Source of the DNA: Hyphomicrobiales bacterium
GTDB lineage: Bacteria; Pseudomonadota; Alphaproteobacteria; Rhizobiales; Rhizobiaceae
DNA: 64,000 nt
Reading direction: 5' to 3'
NCBI GenBank assembly: GCA_900473915.1
Contig: UCNG01000011.1
Location: 482,976 to 546,975 of the forward strand
Position 1 is the stretch's first letter, and each line of letters opens with the position of its first letter. This document shows, piece by piece, positions 26,457 through 34,884 of this stretch. A model generated the notes under the pieces. That model was not told where the DNA came from. It was given only the letters and a program-made list of their open reading frames with translations, and ran no database searches. The translations under genes were made by a program, and so were the position numbers.

Positions 26457-27389
26457 ATGGTTCTATCATCGGAAATTTCGTCCTCCCTGCCGAATGCCTA
26501 TGCTGCCACGCGAGAGCGCATCACGCTGCCGGGCGGGAAGTCCTATCTCATCCGCCGCGACGACTATCCCAATCCGATATGCATCTGGAACTATCATCCT
26601 GAGTGGGAAATCCATTATATTCCTCAAGCACAGGGTCTGGCCTATGTTGGCGATTACGTGGGGCCATTTCAGCCCGGTCATCTCGTCCTGACCGGGACGA
26701 ACCTGCCCCATAACTGGATTACGCCGGGTGCGGCATCCATTCCGGGCCGTGATCTCGTACTCCAGTTCAATGCCGATGCACTTATTCAGGTTCGGTCGGT
26801 TTGCCCTGAATTCGAAGTGCTGCATCGCCTGAAAGAATTATCCCGCCGGGGGATCGAAATCACAGGTCACGAAGCGCTCGATATCGGGGAAATGATACTG
26901 GCATTGCACCGGCAGTCGGATGCTGCGGGGCTGGGTCTTTTTCTTGAGATATTGAATGCGATCGATAGCGCTGGGCAAAAGCGGCCCCTCGCCAGCGAGC
27001 ATTTCGTATCGCTCTATAGCGAAGCCTCCGACAAGCGGCATCGGCGTATCGATCAGGCGATCCAGATTCTGCAATCCAACCCTGACCGCCAGATGCAGGA
27101 TGTCGCCGAAGCTGTCGGCCTCGACACAGCGTCTTTCTCCCGCGCTTTCAAGCGGCTGACAGGCATGACGTTTTCGACTTACAGCCGTTCTGTTCGGGTG
27201 TGGCGGGCGCGAACCTTGCTGGTGGAAACGGATCTTGCAATAACCGATATTTGTTTTGAAGCGGGCTTCAACAATCTCTCCAATTTCAACCGCTATTTCT
27301 TGCTGGAAACGGGGCTTACTCCGCGCGCATATCGAAACGCTGCCCATATTCGGGACAGTTCGATTGCGGCGGCATCGCGGACGCTGTGA
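26457..27389 (+). CDS. AraC-family transcriptional regulator of the polyol operon
   Basis: A 310-residue regulator with an N-terminal cupin-like sensor domain (about 20-130, blocks HPEWEIHYI and GHLVLTGTNLPHNW) and a C-terminal double helix-turn-helix: DVAEAVGLDTASFSRAFKRLTG and TDICFEAGFNNLSNFNRYFLLETGLTPRAYR near 215-295. It is transcribed away from the polyol ABC/dehydrogenase operon with 149 bases between starts, so it probably activates that operon in response to the polyol. Confidence 0.87.
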   Translation: MVLSSEISSSLPNAYAATRERITLPGGKSYLIRRDDYPNPICIWNYHPEWEIHYIPQAQGLAYVGDYVGPFQPGHLVLTGTNLPHNWITPGAASIPGRDLVLQFNADALIQVRSVCPEFEVLHRLKELSRRGIEITGHEALDIGEMILALHRQSDAAGLGLFLEILNAIDSAGQKRPLASEHFVSLYSEASDKRHRRIDQAIQILQSNPDRQMQDVAEAVGLDTASFSRAFKRLTGMTFSTYSRSVRVWRARTLLVETDLAITDICFEAGFNNLSNFNRYFLLETGLTPRAYRNAAHIRDSSIAAASRTL

Positions 27390-27492
27390 GCGCCCCGTGA
27401 GGTGCGATAGCCATCCATCCGCTGCCAGGTGACGTCAGCGTGAATGAAACCTTTTCGCCAGGTTCTTGTTAACCATGCTGGAGGACATGGCC

Positions 27493-27585
27493 ATGCAGTT
27501 GATTTTTTGGATTGAGATAGCAGCGATCCTGGCCGTCAGCGCTGTCGTCTTCGGCATTACCTGGATCGAGACCCACAAGAAGTGA
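27493..27585 (+). CDS. Very small single-span membrane protein (30 aa)
   Basis: The frame encodes MQLIFWIEIAAILAVSAVVF then GITWIETHKK, a single hydrophobic helix with a basic C-terminus. GGAGG at 27480-27484 is 8 bases before this ATG; two earlier in-frame ATGs (27475, 27487) would place the ribosome site inside or too close. A short stem ACCCG-CTAA-CGGGT follows the stop directly. Function unknown; it resembles small membrane regulators in form only. Confidence 0.45.
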   Translation: MQLIFWIEIAAILAVSAVVFGITWIETHKK

Positions 27586-27667
27586 ACCCGCTAACGGGTG
27601 TCGCTCCCTTCGCGCAAGCAAATTTAGACGGTTGAGTTAGCGCGCAAACTGGGCCAAGGTGCCAGGC

Positions 27668-27838
27668 ATGTTGGATTGGTCACTCATATTTGTCAGCCTG
27701 CTAGCGATCGGCGTGGCGGCATTTCTGATCTATTGTTTGTGGGTGATAATTTTTGCCAAGCCAGACGGTAATCCCGTCGAGCCAACGACAATCGACACCG
27801 TCGATATGCTCCCTTTCATGAATCACGACGCTGATTGA
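27668..27838 (+). CDS. Small membrane protein (56 aa)
   Basis: The frame starts MLDWSLIFVSLLAIGVAAFL and continues IYCLWVIIFAK, one long transmembrane segment, then an acidic tail (PVEPTTIDTVDMLPFMNHDAD). AAGGTG lies about 8 bases upstream. It follows the 30-aa membrane protein by 82 bases on the same strand, so they could be co-transcribed. No family recognised. Confidence 0.45.
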   Translation: MLDWSLIFVSLLAIGVAAFLIYCLWVIIFAKPDGNPVEPTTIDTVDMLPFMNHDAD

Positions 27839-28114
27839 TGCCCCTTCAAGGCTGCGAAGGCACGCGGGCTGATCTGTTCGCTTCCAGCTGGACCGTGAGT
27901 TTTTTTCCTGTTCCTTGGAGGTTTTGGCATTGAGTTCCTCGTTTCCAAGGCGCTTGCAGTGCTACAAGTTTTTTCAGCACGAATTGGAATTATCCTGAAA
28001 GCGGCGCCCGAAACATACCATCACAAGAGTGTAATTTCGTACGGTTTGCACCACGATTATATCATAAACGGACGTCACGATCAGCTCCATATCTTGCCAT
28101 CGGAGATGCAGACC

Positions 28115-28393
28115 ATGATTCACTCGACATCCAATACCGTCGCCTCGGGCGCACCGGAAGCCGGTTTTCATGCGTTTGGCAATTCGCGCATGCTTCAGGA
28201 ATTGCAGGCGAAAGTCGAAGACGCCAAGCGCAAGGCCAGTAACAGCCTGCACCGCGCTCGGTCCGCGCCCGGGCCGCATGTAACAACGAACGCCATTTTC
28301 CTGTCTCTCTATGAAGAGCATCTCCGCGATCGGGAATCCTTGTTTTCGTCTTTAAGACAGCTTGATGACATGCGCAAAAACGCGAGTGTCTGA
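28115..28393 (+). CDS. Hypothetical small helical protein (92 aa)
   Basis: Hydrophilic protein rich in charged helices: a stretch MLQELQAKVEDAKRKASNSL is followed by FLSLYEEHLRDRESLFSSLRQL. GGAG lies nine bases before ATG 28115; ATG 28106 three codons earlier is an alternative, and the frame is open back to 27959 without a credible start. Family not recognised. It precedes glnII by 391 bases and is probably a separate transcript. Confidence 0.5.
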   Translation: MIHSTSNTVASGAPEAGFHAFGNSRMLQELQAKVEDAKRKASNSLHRARSAPGPHVTTNAIFLSLYEEHLRDRESLFSSLRQLDDMRKNASV

Positions 28394-28784
28394 GGCGACG
28401 CATCGGCTGGCGGCTTGCCAGGACGCCAGATGGCAACATCACCGCCGAATCTTCCCTCATCCCATGCCGGCCTGACGAAGGTCGGCATTCTCGTCCGCAT
28501 GGCCAATGCGCCGCGATGCCCAATACGGTGGTTTCCGCAGCATTGATGAAGGCCTGCACCGAAGACGTGATGAAATTCTGATCCGTTGCCTGTTTTTTGA
28601 GCAGATAATCTCCGCTTGCGTTGCGCAAATCTTGCCCGCCCAGTCGCGCTTGCCTTTTCCGCCCTGAAAACTCATCCGATTCAAAACTGGCACGGTCCTT
28701 GCTTCTCTTAAATCGAACACCGAGCCGCGCGACACCGCATGACTTGTGGTGATGGATCAACCGAGGATGACAGAGAGACTAGCG
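28394..28784. other. glnII upstream region
   Basis: 391 bases. It contains the sigma-54 promoter at 28688-28703. A long minus-strand frame crosses the whole region, including that promoter and the hypothetical gene, and looks spurious. I searched by eye for NtrC dyads (TGCAC...GTGCA) and found only loose half-sites such as TGCACC near 28555. Confidence 0.5.
28688..28703 (+). promoter_or_regulatory. Sigma-54 promoter of glnII
   Basis: TGGCACG-GTCC-TTGCT matches the -24/-12 consensus TGGCACG-N4-TTGCW exactly. It lies 82 bases before the glnII ATG with expected transcription start near 28713. This agrees with NtrC/RpoN control of glnII in rhizobia. Confidence 0.9.
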
Positions 28785-29825
28785 ATGACCAAGTACAAGC
28801 TCGAATACATTTGGCTCGATGGGTGCAAGCCAGCTGCAAACCTGCGCGGCAAGACGCAGATCAAGGAATTCGACGCTTTCCCGACGCTTGATCAATTGCC
28901 GCTCTGGGGTTTCGACGGCTCTTCGACGATGCAGGCCGAAGGCCGCAGCTCCGACTGCGTCTTGAAGCCGGTCGCGATCTATCCTGATCCCGCGCGCAAG
29001 AACGGCGCTCTCGTGATGTGCGAAGTCATGATGCCGGACGGCGTCACCCCGCATCCATCCAACAGCCGCGCAACCGTGCTGGAAGACGACAATGCATGGT
29101 TCGGTTTCGAGCAGGAATATTTCTTCTACAAGGATGGCCGTCCGCTCGGCTTCCCGGAACAGGGCTTCCCTGCCCCACAGGGTCCGTATTACACCGGCGT
29201 CGGCTACAAGAATGTCGGCTCCATCGCCCGCAAGATCGTTGAGGAACATCTCGATCTTTGCCTCGATGCCGGCATCAATCACGAAGGCATCAATGCGGAA
29301 GTGGCCAAGGGCCAGTGGGAATTCCAGATTTTCGGCAAGGGCTCAAAGAACGCCGCCGACCAGATGTGGATCGCCCGTTATCTCCTGCTTCGCCTTTGCG
29401 AACAGTATGAAATCGACATCGAATTCCACTGCAAGCCGCTCGGCGACACCGACTGGAACGGCTCGGGCATGCACTGCAACTTCTCGACCAAATACATGCG
29501 TGAAGTGGGCGGCAAGGATTATTTCGAGGCGCTCATGACGCAGTTCGAGAAGAATTTGCAGGACCATATCGACGTTTACGGCCCGGACAACCACATGCGC
29601 CTGACCGGCAAGCATGAAACCGCTCCGTGGAACAAGTTCTCCTACGGCGTCGCCGATCGTGGCGCGTCGATCCGTGTTCCGCACTCGTTCGTCAGGGATG
29701 GCTATCGCGGCTATCTGGAAGATCGCCGCCCGAACTCGCAGGGCTGCCCGTACCAGATCGCTTCGCAGGTCCTGAAGACGATTTCTGAAGTCCCGACCTC
29801 GGAAGACGAAGCACTCGCTGCTTGA
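28785..29825 (+). CDS. glnII: Glutamine synthetase type II
   Basis: Cytoplasmic eukaryotic-type glutamine synthetase, 346 aa, condensing ammonium with glutamate using ATP. Family blocks include LPLWGFDGSSTMQAEG near 44-60, the nucleotide/substrate segment EQEYFFYKDG, INAEVAKGQWEFQIFG near 175, and DWNGSGMHCNFSTKYMR near 225. The frame opens at 28746, but ATG 28785 has GAGAG upstream and gives the conserved MTKYKLEYIWLDG start. A sigma-54 promoter precedes it and a strong terminator follows, so it is a single-gene, nitrogen-regulated unit. GSII supplements GSI when nitrogen is limiting. Confidence 0.95.
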   Translation: MTKYKLEYIWLDGCKPAANLRGKTQIKEFDAFPTLDQLPLWGFDGSSTMQAEGRSSDCVLKPVAIYPDPARKNGALVMCEVMMPDGVTPHPSNSRATVLEDDNAWFGFEQEYFFYKDGRPLGFPEQGFPAPQGPYYTGVGYKNVGSIARKIVEEHLDLCLDAGINHEGINAEVAKGQWEFQIFGKGSKNAADQMWIARYLLLRLCEQYEIDIEFHCKPLGDTDWNGSGMHCNFSTKYMREVGGKDYFEALMTQFEKNLQDHIDVYGPDNHMRLTGKHETAPWNKFSYGVADRGASIRVPHSFVRDGYRGYLEDRRPNSQGCPYQIASQVLKTISEVPTSEDEALAA

Positions 29826-29848
29826 TTTCTAATGCATATACGCTTTAA

Positions 29849-29891
29849 CCGGACGGCCTGCTGAAACCTCCAGGCAGGCCGTCCGGCTTTT
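29849..29891 (+). terminator. Rho-independent terminator of glnII
   Basis: CCGGACGGCCTGC (29849-29861) pairs perfectly over 13 bp with GCAGGCCGTCCGG (29874-29886), followed by CTTTTCTC. Confidence 0.9.
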
Positions 29892-29912
29892 CTCTCGGAA
29901 ATCGCAGACAAC

Positions 29913-29944
29913 AAAAAAGGCCGGGGCGAAAACGCACCGACCTT
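29913..29944 (-). terminator. Rho-independent terminator on the minus strand
   Basis: Read on the minus strand, AAGGTCGGTGCG and CGCCCCGGCCTT form a 12-position stem with two mismatches and a TTTT loop, followed by TTTTTTG. It ends a minus-strand transcript whose only candidate gene stops 6 bases before it. Confidence 0.75.
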
Positions 29945-29949
29945 CCTCA

Positions 29950-30156
29950 TCATCGCTTTCCTACCAGTGCCAGTACATCCGTGGTCAAAAGCATCAAGCG
30001 ATGAAGGCTATTGCGAGCGACAGACGCGTTCCAGCGCTCTTGAGCAATGCCTATGACAGCCATATAGGTGCACATCTTGTTCAAAACAAGGTCGTGCAAC
30101 AAATTAATTGGCAACAGCCTGATCCAGTTTTTCCCTTCCCGCGCAGGGCCGTGCAT
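29950..30156 (-). CDS. Small hypothetical protein convergent to glnII
   Basis: A 68-codon frame whose stop lies 6 bases before a good minus-strand terminator, which supports real transcription. The protein is basic and helical (core MAVIGIAQERWNASVARNSL, end DVLALVGKR). ATG 30156 lacks a clear ribosome site; an internal ATG 27 codons later would give about 41 residues. No family recognised. A small RNA ending at the same terminator is an alternative. Confidence 0.5.
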   Translation of the reverse strand: MHGPAREGKNWIRLLPINLLHDLVLNKMCTYMAVIGIAQERWNASVARNSLHRLMLLTTDVLALVGKR

Positions 30157-30280
30157 TCAGCGGTCGGTCGACAGGGTCAGCAATGCCGGACCAAGGCGGA
30201 GGGCGGAAGCGATAGCCAAGCACCTCACAAACGGCACAGACTCGAATCATTGACTTTTCAAAGGCCCCGCATTTAAACAC

Positions 30281-30298
30281 CTGTCACATTCCTGAAAC
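30281..30298 (+). promoter_or_regulatory. Pho-box-like site upstream of pit
   Basis: CTGTCAC-ATTC-CTGAAAC resembles the PhoB box of two CTGTCAT-type 7-mers separated by 4 bases: the first repeat matches 6/7, the second 4/7. It lies 60 bases before the pit start. In Sinorhizobium PhoB represses pit, so repression at low phosphate is a reasonable inference. Confidence 0.5.
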
Positions 30299-30357
30299 GG
30301 ATCATTCCCCGGCGGCCGCCTGAACCGGTACGCAACGTTAGAAATCAAGAGTAAATC

Positions 30358-31848
30358 ATGGCAAACGAAGATCTCGAAGCTCGGCATTTAGAGACTCTGG
30401 ATCGCGACCTCGGCCGCTTCGTCAAGCTGGAAACGGCGGCGAGCTACGTTTCCCGTCCGCTCGTGGCACCCGGCATCGCTCTTGTTTTTATCATGCTTGC
30501 CGGGCTTGGAGCGGCGATGCTGCTCGGCCAGACCAGTCAGACGCTCATCGTTGTGGCCGCAGCCGTCTTCGGCGCCTATATGGCATTGAATATCGGCGCC
30601 AATGACGTTGCCAACAACATGGGCCCAGCAGTGGGCGCCAATGCGCTGAGCATGGGCGGCGCGATTGCCATTGCCGCCGTTTTTGAAAGTGCGGGCGCAC
30701 TTATTGCAGGCGCGGATGTCGTCTCGACAGTAGCAACCGGAATCATTGCGCCCGATACGCTCGCAACCCCGGTCATGTTCATCTGGGCGATGATGGCGGC
30801 GCTGCTCGCCTCGGCGCTTTGGGTCAATCTTGCGACGTGGATCGGCGCTCCGGTTTCGACCACCCATGCGGTTGTCGGCGGCGTCGTCGGCGCGGGCATC
30901 GTTGCGGCAGGCTTTGGAGCGGTGAACTGGTCGCAGATGGCCGCCATAGCGGCAAGCTGGGTTATTTCGCCCGTGTTGGGCGCAATCGTCGCTGCCGGTT
31001 TTCTGTGGCTGATCAAGGCCCGCATTGTCTATCGTGCAGACAAAATCGCGGCAGCGCGCGTATGGGTACCCATCCTTGTCGGCCTTATGGCTGGAACCTT
31101 TGCAACATATCTGATCATGAAGGGGCTGAAGCAACTGGTCGATGTGTCGATTGGGGTCGCCTTGCTCATCGGCCTGGCTTTCGGGCTTGCAAGCTGGCTA
31201 ACCTTGATCCCGGTCATTCGCCGCCAGTCGCTGGGGCTCGAAAACCGCAACAAGTCACTCAAAGTGCTGTTCAGCATCCCGTTGGTCGTTTCTGCGGCGC
31301 TGTTGAGCTTCGCCCATGGCGCAAATGATGTGGCCAATGCTGTCGGACCGCTCGCGGCAATCGTCCAGACGTCGCAGACCGGCGCGTTAAACGATGGCGT
31401 CGAGATTCCGCTCTGGGTCATGCTGATCGGCGCAAGCGGCATTTCCTTCGGCCTGTGCCTGTTTGGCCCCAAGCTCATTCGAATGGTTGGCAACCAGATT
31501 ACCAAGCTCAACCCGATGCGGGCCTATTGTGTGTCCCTCTCCGCCGCAATCACCGTCATTCTGGCGAGCTGGCTCGGATTGCCGGTCAGTTCGACCCACA
31601 TCGCTATCGGTGCGATTTTTGGCGTCGGGTTCTTTCGCGAATGGGATACGGAACGCCGGTTGAAAAAGGCTCGTCAGGCCCTGCCGCTTGAATCCATCCC
31701 GGTTGAAGAGCGTCGCCGCCGCAAGCTGGTTCGTCGCTCACACGCGCTGACGATTGCCGCTGCATGGGTGGTAACGGTTCCCGCCGCGGCGATACTTTCA
31801 GCCATTCTGTTTGCCTTGCTGAACCAGTTGCCTGTCGGAAACTCCTGA
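30358..31848 (+). CDS. pit: Low-affinity inorganic phosphate transporter (PiT family)
   Basis: Inner-membrane metal-phosphate/proton symporter, 496 aa, about ten to twelve hydrophobic segments. The duplicated PiT signature is present in both halves: NIGANDVANNMGPAVG near residue 80 and FAHGANDVANAVGP near 320. The cytoplasmic tail before the last helix is basic (EERRRRKLVRRSHAL). It stands alone with a possible Pho box upstream. The DUF47 gene that often precedes pit in rhizobia is absent here. Confidence 0.92.
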   Translation: MANEDLEARHLETLDRDLGRFVKLETAASYVSRPLVAPGIALVFIMLAGLGAAMLLGQTSQTLIVVAAAVFGAYMALNIGANDVANNMGPAVGANALSMGGAIAIAAVFESAGALIAGADVVSTVATGIIAPDTLATPVMFIWAMMAALLASALWVNLATWIGAPVSTTHAVVGGVVGAGIVAAGFGAVNWSQMAAIAASWVISPVLGAIVAAGFLWLIKARIVYRADKIAAARVWVPILVGLMAGTFATYLIMKGLKQLVDVSIGVALLIGLAFGLASWLTLIPVIRRQSLGLENRNKSLKVLFSIPLVVSAALLSFAHGANDVANAVGPLAAIVQTSQTGALNDGVEIPLWVMLIGASGISFGLCLFGPKLIRMVGNQITKLNPMRAYCVSLSAAITVILASWLGLPVSSTHIAIGAIFGVGFFREWDTERRLKKARQALPLESIPVEERRRRKLVRRSHALTIAAAWVVTVPAAAILSAILFALLNQLPVGNS

Positions 31849-32022
31849 TCCGGCGGTCTGGGGACAGTTGCTGCGAAGGTAATACGGGCAGAGAGCCACA
31901 GCCTTATTGCTCACGCCTTGGGAGCACGGAATAGCCGCTAGATTGTGCGCCGGGAAAATGCTCCAATCCTGTGGACAGATTCATCGAACCGGACAGCAGA
32001 ACTGAAATTCAAGGAGACTGGC

Positions 32023-32631
32023 ATGAGTGTGCATTTTGCCCCGCAGCTGACGGTGTGCGGGATTGAGGAACTCCTCGAACAGCGGACGCGCAAAGTCACC
32101 CATGTTCTGTCGCTGGTCGATCCCGATCTTCCCGAACTGGATGCGTTTCAGGCTTTCGAGGAACATCACCGTCTGACGCTGCGCTTTCACGACATCATCA
32201 ATGCCGCTGACAATCACACGATGCCAACGCCTGATCATGTAAGCGCAATCCTCCAGTTCGGCTCGGAATTCCTTGCCGCGCAAAACCCGGAGGCGCCGAG
32301 CCACCTTCTGGTCCATTGCCATATGGGCGTATCGCGTTCGACAGCGGCCATGGTTTCGCTCATGGCGCAGGGCAATCCCGATGAGAGCACCGACAACCTT
32401 TTCGCACGCCTTGTCGCCATTCGCCCGCAGGCCTGGCCGAATTCACAGATGATCGGCTTTGCCGACGAACAGCTTGGGCGTAACGGCGAGTTGATGAGCG
32501 CATTGCGCAGGCATTACGGACGCCAGATTGAACGGAACCCACAATTCACGGAATGGATGACAAGGCTGGGCCGTCAGGCTGAGCTTCAGATGGCAATACC
32601 GGTTGCATCTTCGACCGCATCGTCGATGTAA
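32023..32631 (+). CDS. Tyrosine/dual-specificity-type protein phosphatase
   Basis: A 202-residue cytoplasmic phosphatase-fold protein. The P-loop HCHMGVSRS fits HCx5R with nucleophile Cys99 and Arg105; an upstream aspartate in FHDIINA (Asp57) could be the general acid. The ATG at 32023 is preferred over the open frame from 31945 because AAGGAG lies 7 bases before it. Followed by a strong terminator; monocistronic. Substrate unknown. Confidence 0.8.
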   Translation: MSVHFAPQLTVCGIEELLEQRTRKVTHVLSLVDPDLPELDAFQAFEEHHRLTLRFHDIINAADNHTMPTPDHVSAILQFGSEFLAAQNPEAPSHLLVHCHMGVSRSTAAMVSLMAQGNPDESTDNLFARLVAIRPQAWPNSQMIGFADEQLGRNGELMSALRRHYGRQIERNPQFTEWMTRLGRQAELQMAIPVASSTASSM

Positions 32632-32651
32632 CCACACCACGCCCGCAAAAG

Positions 32652-32677
32652 AAAAAGGCGCCTCCCGGCGCCTTTTT
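32652..32677. terminator. Bidirectional rho-independent terminator
   Basis: AAAAAGGCGCC / GGCGCCTTTTT, 11-bp perfect stem with a TCCC loop, symmetrical for both strands, between the phosphatase and the GlsB gene. Confidence 0.9.
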
Positions 32678-32678
32678 G

Positions 32679-32927
32679 CTAAGTTATCAATCGGCCCAGC
32701 CATATCAATATGCAAGCGCCGATGAAGCCCGCGATCAGATAGCCCAGCCAGCCGCCGAACGAAACACCGAGAAGTCCGAAGATAAAACTCGCCACGGCTG
32801 CGCCGATGATACCGAGAATGACATTCATGAATATCCCGGTATTGCTGTTCATGAAATTGGAGGCAATCCAGCCGGCCAGTCCGCCGATGATGATTGCCGC
32901 AATCCAGCCTATTCCTGCGCTTCCCAT
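32679..32927 (-). CDS. GlsB/YeaQ/YmgE family stress-response membrane protein
   Basis: An 82-residue, glycine-rich inner-membrane protein with three hydrophobic segments. The family pattern GGLAGWIASNFM, ILGIIGAAVASFIFGLLG and WLGYLIAGFIGACILIWLGR is clear. GGAGGG precedes ATG 32927. It lies 15 bases after the DUF3597 gene and is probably co-transcribed. The family is linked to general stress; molecular function is not known. Confidence 0.85.
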   Translation of the reverse strand: MGSAGIGWIAAIIIGGLAGWIASNFMNSNTGIFMNVILGIIGAAVASFIFGLLGVSFGGWLGYLIAGFIGACILIWLGRLIT

Positions 32928-32942
32928 CGGGAACCCTCCTGA

Positions 32943-33344
32943 TTACAAGCCGGCGGGCACCTTGCCGCCGTTGTCCTTGAGTTTCTGGATGACCTGCTTG
33001 TGCAGCCACATATTCATGGTGGCGGAATCGCCCGTATCGCCGGTATAGCCAAGCTCCTTGGCAAGTTCCTTGCGGTGTTCCAGGCTGCTGTCGAGGCCAA
33101 GTGCCTTCATCAGATCGACGATCGAAGTCTTCCAGTTGAGCTTCTGGCCGCTTTTGGCGACGGCAGCATCAAGAATGGCGCCCACGTCGACAGAGCCCGC
33201 GGCAGCAGGTGCCGACTGTGCCGGAGCGGCAGCGCTCGGCGATGCGGTTGGCGTTGGCGCAGACGAAGCAGCGGTTTCCGTCGCAGGAGTTGCTGCATGC
33301 GCCTCTCCCCAAATGGCGCTCTTAATCTTGTCGAAAATCCCCAT
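32943..33344 (-). CDS. DUF3597 domain protein
   Basis: A 133-residue protein starting MGIFDKIKSAIWG, then an Ala/Pro/Ser-rich low-complexity linker (about 15-55), then the DUF3597 core (VDVGAILDAAVAKSGQ, SIVDLMKALGLDSS, RKELAKELGY). The core resembles a LysM-like or peptidoglycan-associated fold in annotation, but function is unproven. ATG 33344 has GGAG six bases upstream; the frame to 33356 adds four residues without support. First gene of a two-gene unit with GlsB. Confidence 0.82.
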   Translation of the reverse strand: MGIFDKIKSAIWGEAHAATPATETAASSAPTPTASPSAAAPAQSAPAAAGSVDVGAILDAAVAKSGQKLNWKTSIVDLMKALGLDSSLEHRKELAKELGYTGDTGDSATMNMWLHKQVIQKLKDNGGKVPAGL

Positions 33345-33656
33345 CACGAACTCCAATCGTTAAAAAATCGATATGTCCCAAACTTCCCGGCTTACGACGA
33401 TGGGAAACCTGGACACAGCAGATCATCCGGTGATTCCCGGACAAACGCTCGAATTAAATGAACGGGAAGCGGTTTTGTTCCCTATAAAGTTGTAACAGAA
33501 AATTTCATCCGGATATGGAAACGCCGTTGCCTGATCTGGCGTAGCCCCGGTCCCGGGTGCGGGGTCCAGCCCGATGATCTGCGCTGGACATATCGTCAGC
33601 CCGAAACACTCCCCTATCTTGTTACGTATCAGCCACGAACAAGGGAGAGGCCGGGC
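33345..33656. other. Intergenic region between DUF3597 and ackA
   Basis: 312 bases separating divergent units; both promoters must lie here. An A/T-rich stretch near 33475-33515 (TTCCCTATAAAGTTGTAACAG) may contain them. A short minus-strand frame at 33423-33662 resembles nothing known and is likely spurious. Confidence 0.4.
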
Positions 33657-34862
33657 GTGCACAAGCAGCTTGTTACGTTCAATGCCGGTTCTTCAAGCGT
33701 CAAGATCGGCACGTTCGCTTCTGACGGACAGCAAATTCGAAAACTGGCGCGGGGCGAGATCGATCTGAATGCATCTCCCGTAACCTTTCAGTTGCGCGGT
33801 GAAGGCGTGAAGCTGGACATTGCCCTGGCATCTGCTGGAACCGCGAATATCGTCAGCATTCTGGAAGAACTGTTCGCTCGCTTGTCCGATCATGTCAGTC
33901 CCGAAAACATTCTAGCCATCGGCCATCGCGTCGTCTTTGGCGGCGATGAATTTGCCGGGCCGATATTGCTGGACGACAAACATATCGAGGCTATCGAGAG
34001 CCTTTCCATTTACGCGCCGCTCCACCAGCCGAAAAGCACAGCTTTGATAAAGGCCGTTCGGAAGCTCCTTCCCCATCTTCCCCAAACTGCTTCCTTCGAC
34101 ACCGCCTTCCATCAGACCATACCGGACACAATCCGGCGTTTTGCGGTGCCCATCGCGCTCCATGAACGCGGAATAAAGCGATATGGCTTTCATGGCTTAT
34201 CCTACCAGTCCATCATCGAGAACTTTTCCCGACGAGAACCGGAGCTTGCCCGCGGGAAGATTGTCGCCGCACATCTGGGAAGCGGAGCAAGCCTGTGCGC
34301 CATGGACGGAGGGAAAAGCGTCGACACCAGCATGAGCTTTTCAACGCTTGACGGCATTCCAATGGCGACCCGTTGCGGCGCCCTTGATCCGGGGGTTCTT
34401 CTGCATTTGCTGCAGCAGGAGAACATGAAAGCCGACGCACTTTCCGACCTGCTCTATCATCGCTCCGGCCTTCTCGGATTGTCCGGCATCAGTGGCGATA
34501 CACGCGATCTGCTCGCAAGCGACGATACCCGCGCGCGAGAGGCCATCGACATTTTCACCGCGCGCATTGCCGGTGAAATCTGCCGGCTCGCTGCGACGCT
34601 TGGCGGTCTCGATGCTCTCATCTTCACCGCAGGCATCGGGGAACATCAGCCCGCAATCCGCAAAGCCGTCTGCGCGCGTCTTTCCTGGCTCGGTTTGGAA
34701 ATGGACGCTTCTGCCAATGAAAACAATGCGTTTCGGATCACAAAACCATCCTGCAAGGTAGCAGCGTTCGTGCTTGCTACCGACGAAGAACAGATCATCG
34801 CCTCCCAGACACTGGAGGTCATCCAGAACACGGCTGAAACGGCGGCCAGCGTGTCTGCCTAA
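33657..34862 (+). CDS. ackA: Acetate kinase
   Basis: Cytoplasmic acetate kinase, 401 aa, converting acetyl phosphate and ADP to acetate and ATP, or the reverse. Signatures are FNAGSSSVK near the N-terminus, [12 protein letters not shown] near 175, [10 protein letters not shown] near 205 and FTAGIGEH near 320. It uses a GTG start with GGGAGAGG upstream. The phosphoketolase gene follows 22 bases later, so the product acetyl phosphate is handed directly to this enzyme. Confidence 0.93.
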   Translation: MHKQLVTFNAGSSSVKIGTFASDGQQIRKLARGEIDLNASPVTFQLRGEGVKLDIALASAGTANIVSILEELFARLSDHVSPENILAIGHRVVFGGDEFAGPILLDDKHIEAIESLSIYAPLHQPKSTALIKAVRKLLPHLPQTASFDTAFHQTIPDTIRRFAVPIALHERGIKRYGFHGLSYQSIIENFSRREPELARGKIVAAHLGSGASLCAMDGGKSVDTSMSFSTLDGIPMATRCGALDPGVLLHLLQQENMKADALSDLLYHRSGLLGLSGISGDTRDLLASDDTRAREAIDIFTARIAGEICRLAATLGGLDALIFTAGIGEHQPAIRKAVCARLSWLGLEMDASANENNAFRITKPSCKVAAFVLATDEEQIIASQTLEVIQNTAETAASVSA

Positions 34863-34884
34863 CCATCCGCGAAGGAGACAAAGC

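Noticed and set aside
28062-28760. Long minus-strand frame (232 codons) upstream of glnII
   Set aside because: It runs antisense through a plausible plus-strand gene and covers the exact sigma-54 promoter; composition is Arg/Ser/Cys-rich as in shadow frames and no family is recognisable.
33423-33662. Minus-strand frame overlapping the ackA promoter and start
   Set aside because: Overlaps the GTG start region of ackA, has no family resemblance, and its codon pattern looks like a shadow.
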